Of a stretch of 23,632 nt of DNA, positions 20,802-23,632 are shown piece after piece. The DNA comes from Firm-04 sp045627405 (lineage in GTDB: Bacteria; Bacillota; Clostridia; Oscillospirales; Ruminococcaceae): contig JAZQNP010000026.1 in the NCBI GenBank assembly GCA_045627405.1, positions 1-23,632 of the forward strand, in the 5' to 3' direction. Numbering within the stretch: the first letter of the stretch is position 1; every line of letters starts with the position of its first letter. The notes under the pieces were generated by a model. It ran no database searches and was not told where the DNA came from. It saw only the letters and a program-made list of their open reading frames with translations. The position numbers were made by a program, and so were the translations under genes.

Positions 20802-22820
20802 ATGCCGGATATTCAGGTGCTGCCGAAGGACATCGCAGAGCTGATTGCAGCAGGCGAGGTGATCGAACGCCCGTCGTCGGTGCTGAAAGAGCTGACGGAG
20901 AACGCGATTGATGCGGGCGCGGCGCGGATTACCGCGGAGTTAAAGCGCGGCGGCATTCTCTACATGCGCGTGACGGATGACGGATGCGGCATTGCACCCG
21001 AGCAGGTCCGGACGGCATTTCTGCGTCATGCAACAAGCAAGATCAGCAGCAAAGAGGATTTGGAGCGCATTTTTACACTCGGCTTTCGCGGGGAGGCACT
21101 GGCATCTGTCTGTGCGGTGTCGCGGACAGAGGTGCTGACGCGTCCGCACGGTGCCGCGTTCGGCACGCATTATGTGATCGAAGGCGGCGAAGAGACGGCA
21201 ATGGAGCAGAGCGGCTGTCCGGAGGGAACGACGGTCATTGTGCGGGATCTGTTCTACAATGTTCCCGTGCGGGCAGGATTTCTGAAAAAAGACACTGCCG
21301 AGGGCAATGCCGCAGAGAATATTTTTCAGAAAATCGCACTGTCGCATCCGGAGATTTCGTTCCGGCTGATCCGCGAGAATAAGACAGTGTTCGTGACACC
21401 GGGTGACGGGGAATTGTACTCCGCGATTCATGCGATATTCGGGAAAGAATTTGCGCGCGATCTGCTTGCCGTGCAGTATGAGGAATCGGGCATTACCGTG
21501 CGCGGCTATGTGATGAAGCCGCTGTATTCCCGTCCGAACCGTTCCCATCAGCTCTTTTTTGTCAACGGCAGATCGGTGCGGTCCTTCACCTGTATGCAGG
21601 CGATTGAGGAAGCCTACAAAACCCTGATTATGACAGGAAAATATCCTGCCTGTGTGCTGTGTATGACACTATCGCCGCGCACGGTCGATGTCAACATGCA
21701 CCCGACAAAAGCGGAGGTGCGGTTTTCCGATGAACGGCGCGTGTATCATGCGGTTTATTTTGCCGTTATGAACACTCTGTCGCAGCATCATCTGATCTAC
21801 GAGTTCCGGCTTCCGGAGGGTGCTGTGCCGCAGCAGCATCAGACAGCGGAGGCAATTTTGTATCCGCCACGCAGACAGACAGACTGGTACGCGCCGGTCG
21901 CCGGAGAGGATTCCAATTCCCCTGCGCCGCTGTTTGAAAAGCCGCAGATTCCGGCAGAGACGGCTGTGAAGCCGCGGACAGAGGAGCCGGTTGCGTCTGA
22001 GGTGCAGCCGCATGCGGAACCTGTCGTGCAGCCTGTAAAAGAAATGCCGCCGGAACCGCAAACACCAAGGCAGCCGGCGGAACACAGTCCGATTTCCGAG
22101 GCACTGAAAGCATTTCCGTCTCTGACATCGCAGGCAGTGCCTGCGGTCTCGGAGCCTGTGCCGGAGCCGCGGCAGGAGGTAGCATCTGCCGCATCGGTAC
22201 TGCCCGAAGAGCCGGCAGCGCGCGAGGCGGCGATCTCCGAGATTCGCCGTTCCGAGATTCGCGTGATCGGTGAGCTGTTTGAAAATTATGTGCTGGCGGA
22301 GGCAGGCGAACAGTTTGTGATGATCGACAAACACGCGGCGCATGAGCGGATTTTGTTTGAACGCTTCCGCACGCGTGCCTGCAAGGACAGACAGTCGCTT
22401 CTGACGCCTGTGCGCGTGCTGTTGACGGCGGATGAGGTCGATGCGCTGCGGGAGCAGTCGGAGATGCTGCTGCAATGCGGGTTTGCATTTGATTTTTCGG
22501 AGGCACCTGTCGTACAGCTCAGGGGCGTACCGCTGTCCTGTGCGGAACTGGATCTGGATAAGATTGCAAGTGATCTGGCAGCGAGCTGCCGTCTGGCACA
22601 GCAGAATCCGGATGCGCATCTGCTGGATGATCTGTTCCATGATCTGGCTTGCAAGGCAGCCATCCGCGCCGGCGACCATTCCACACAAGAGGAGTTGCAG
22701 TCGCTTGCGGAGCAGGTCTGGAAGGATGATAACATCCGGCACTGCCCGCACGGCAGACCGGTTCTGTTCCTGCTGTCGAAATACCGGATTGAAAAACAGT
22801 TTCAGCGCATTCAGCACTGA
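20802..22820 (+). CDS. mutL: DNA mismatch repair protein MutL, endonuclease type
   Basis: This 672-residue protein has the GHKL ATPase motifs in order: ELTENAIDAGA with catalytic Glu and Mg-binding Asn, DDGCGI, FRGEAL and GTTVIVRDLFYNVPVR, followed by the transducer domain with VDVNMHPTKAEVRF. A Pro/Glu-rich linker spans ~345-480. The C-terminal nuclease domain carries DKHAAHERILFE (~509-520), the DQHA(x)2E(x)4E metal site with Lys for Gln, and ACKAAIRAGD and CPHGRPV near the end. It nicks DNA in mismatch repair together with MutS, which is not in this window. MPDIQVLP is the usual MutL start, so ATG 20802 is preferred over GTG 20790, although GAGGA lies only two bases before it. Confidence 0.97.
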   Translation: MPDIQVLPKDIAELIAAGEVIERPSSVLKELTENAIDAGAARITAELKRGGILYMRVTDDGCGIAPEQVRTAFLRHATSKISSKEDLERIFTLGFRGEALASVCAVSRTEVLTRPHGAAFGTHYVIEGGEETAMEQSGCPEGTTVIVRDLFYNVPVRAGFLKKDTAEGNAAENIFQKIALSHPEISFRLIRENKTVFVTPGDGELYSAIHAIFGKEFARDLLAVQYEESGITVRGYVMKPLYSRPNRSHQLFFVNGRSVRSFTCMQAIEEAYKTLIMTGKYPACVLCMTLSPRTVDVNMHPTKAEVRFSDERRVYHAVYFAVMNTLSQHHLIYEFRLPEGAVPQQHQTAEAILYPPRRQTDWYAPVAGEDSNSPAPLFEKPQIPAETAVKPRTEEPVASEVQPHAEPVVQPVKEMPPEPQTPRQPAEHSPISEALKAFPSLTSQAVPAVSEPVPEPRQEVASAASVLPEEPAAREAAISEIRRSEIRVIGELFENYVLAEAGEQFVMIDKHAAHERILFERFRTRACKDRQSLLTPVRVLLTADEVDALREQSEMLLQCGFAFDFSEAPVVQLRGVPLSCAELDLDKIASDLAASCRLAQQNPDAHLLDDLFHDLACKAAIRAGDHSTQEELQSLAEQVWKDDNIRHCPHGRPVLFLLSKYRIEKQFQRIQH

Positions 22821-22837
22821 TCGGGAAGGAGCGCGAA

Positions 22838-23356
22838 ATGTCAGAAAAAACGGCATTGCTTGTGATTGAGATGCAGAATGATCTGCTTTGGAGCAAGCGC
22901 AAGGAGAAGTTTCCCTACGACACAGAGCATCTGACCGCTGCGGTCAATGCCGCAGTCAGGAGATACAGCGCAGAGGGAGCCGACGTGATTTATATTGCAC
23001 AGATCTTTCCGGATACGCCGACCAATCATATTGTATTCGGGTATCAGATCGAGGGAACGGACGGCGCAAAGCTGTATGAGAAAATGGATGTTGTGTCCGA
23101 TCTGTATTTTGAGAAGAATTATAACGATGTGTACATGCTGGAAGCGTTTCGCCGGCATATGGAATCGCAGGGATATGAGAGAATCCTGCTCTGCGGCATT
23201 GATGAATGCGGTTGTATCGCAGCAACGGCAAAATCAGCAGTGCAGTCAGGCGCGAAAACAGGTATCATAACGGATGCGGTTGCCACGCGGTTCGATGCCG
23301 CAAAGCGTGCCCGTGTCCGCGCTGAGCTGACCCGCCTCCGTGTGGAGTATCTGTAA
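22838..23356 (+). CDS. Isochorismatase-like cysteine hydrolase
   Basis: This 172-residue protein has the isochorismatase/nicotinamidase fold markers. The first strand is ALLVIEMQNDLL (6-17), the lysine site is EKNYND with Lys93, and the nucleophile region is LLCGIDECGCIAATAKSAV with Cys126, followed by GAKTGIITDAV. In active members the triad is Asp-Lys-Cys; here the Asp of the first strand is Glu11 (IEMQ instead of VDMQ). It could hydrolyse nicotinamide or another amide, or have changed chemistry. AAGGAG precedes the ATG, and the gene starts 17 bases after mutL, so the two are probably co-transcribed. Substrate unknown. Confidence 0.9.
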   Translation: MSEKTALLVIEMQNDLLWSKRKEKFPYDTEHLTAAVNAAVRRYSAEGADVIYIAQIFPDTPTNHIVFGYQIEGTDGAKLYEKMDVVSDLYFEKNYNDVYMLEAFRRHMESQGYERILLCGIDECGCIAATAKSAVQSGAKTGIITDAVATRFDAAKRARVRAELTRLRVEYL

Positions 23357-23379
23357 ATCAGAATTTACACTTGAACCAA

Positions 23380-23510
23380 AGGAACGCACGCCGAAGGCGA
23401 AATAAAAGTTTTGGTCGAGCTTTTTCAAAAGCTCGCGGGGTCGAGGGGCAGCAATGCCAACAACTTAAGCGTTATTAGCATTTACCCCGCAAAAAAATCA
23501 AATAGAATAT
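23380..23510. repeat. Dispersed extragenic repeat-like element with strong hairpin
   Basis: After the hydrolase gene comes GCCGAAGGCGAAATAAAAGT and TTTGGTCGAGC. CGAGCTTTT (23416-23424) pairs with AAAAGCTCG (23427-23435), and outer GCGGGGT pairs with ACCCCGC (about 23433-23439 and 23485-23492). From memory, this wording (AAGTTTTGGTC-AAGCTTTTTC-AAAAGCTTGCGGGG) recurs in many Clostridia genomes as an intergenic repeat that is often mis-called as a short gene. I could not check its copy number. The 62-codon frame over it is not taken as a gene. Confidence 0.6.
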
Positions 23511-23632
23511 TTGGGACAAAACACCTTGCGCTGATGAGAAAATTCCGGACGAGGAGCAGACCTACCTTTAATGATCGGAACAGGTTGTTTCAGGCATAGC
23601 AATATAAGCTGCCGACAAATATCAAGAGCCTT
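23511..23632. other. Right end of window, no recognised feature
   Basis: About 120 bases with stops in all frames at short distance. GGAAC/GTTTC and similar small pairings are present, but I recognise no tRNA, riboswitch, promoter or gene start. It may be the start of a longer feature cut by the window edge. Confidence 0.4.

Noticed and set aside
23532..23560. CTGATGAG, hammerhead ribozyme core-like sequence
   Set aside because: No stem II with a GAAA partner and no closing stems could be found around it; an eight-base match is expected by chance.

Overview
The window looks like a chromosomal segment of a fibre-degrading, Gram-positive gut or rumen Clostridia bacterium, most likely Ruminococcus or a close relative. 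This is inferred from a secreted GH9 cellulase with a CBM3-like module and a type I dockerin, strong AAGGAGG-type ribosome sites, an RqcH/NFACT protein, an endonuclease-type MutL, AI-2E permease and CAP lipoprotein genes, and the form of the tRNA genes. Most housekeeping genes are fairly GC-rich. Several islands are visibly more AT-rich.

Layout. 1-261: the 3' end of an rRNA operon (5S, terminator, a CAT-anticodon tRNA that is probably tRNA-Ile2, terminator). 265-1010: a small membrane protein with a near-consensus promoter, followed by the C-terminal stump of a tyrosine integrase. 1077-1343: a minus-strand tRNA-Met/tRNA-Glu operon with promoter and terminator. 1415-3833: minus-strand proS followed by a CAP-domain lipoprotein that probably starts at TTG. 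3811-5199: decayed DNA (serine recombinase start, acyl-CoA ligase fragment) around a compact Fic toxin/antitoxin pair. 5229-9945: an AT-richer minus-strand unit of a small secreted protein (reading frame broken just after its ATG), a large membrane-anchored helical protein and a fused ATPase/FtsX-type ABC transporter. This unit is the best candidate for an undescribed system. 10255-10623: a tRNA-Ser/tRNA-Ala operon on the minus strand. 10715-16366: plus-strand GH9 cellulase, a degenerate Old Yellow Enzyme-like barrel and rqcH. 16369-16789: an FMN-binding domain stump, a double-sided hairpin, a cluster of TTTCTACC repeats and an orphan minus-strand promoter, together a possible small RNA or mobile-element scar. 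16876-20662: a minus-strand four-gene unit (proline-rich protein, SpoIID-like plus three peptidoglycan-binding repeats, a second peptidoglycan-binding protein, AI-2E permease). 20721-23356: plus-strand mutL and an isochorismatase-like hydrolase. 23380-23632: extragenic repeat-like DNA.

How the genes work together. The GH9 enzyme would be secreted and docked into a cellulosome through its dockerin. The Fic protein is expected to be held inactive by the antitoxin encoded just upstream and translationally coupled to it. The ABC transporter and its anchored partner overlap by 8 bases and probably act together at the envelope, with the secreted protein as substrate or effector. The peptidoglycan-binding operon suggests a cell wall or spore-related function, although none of its three soluble products shows an export signal. 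All functional statements come from reading motifs by eye; no database search was possible.
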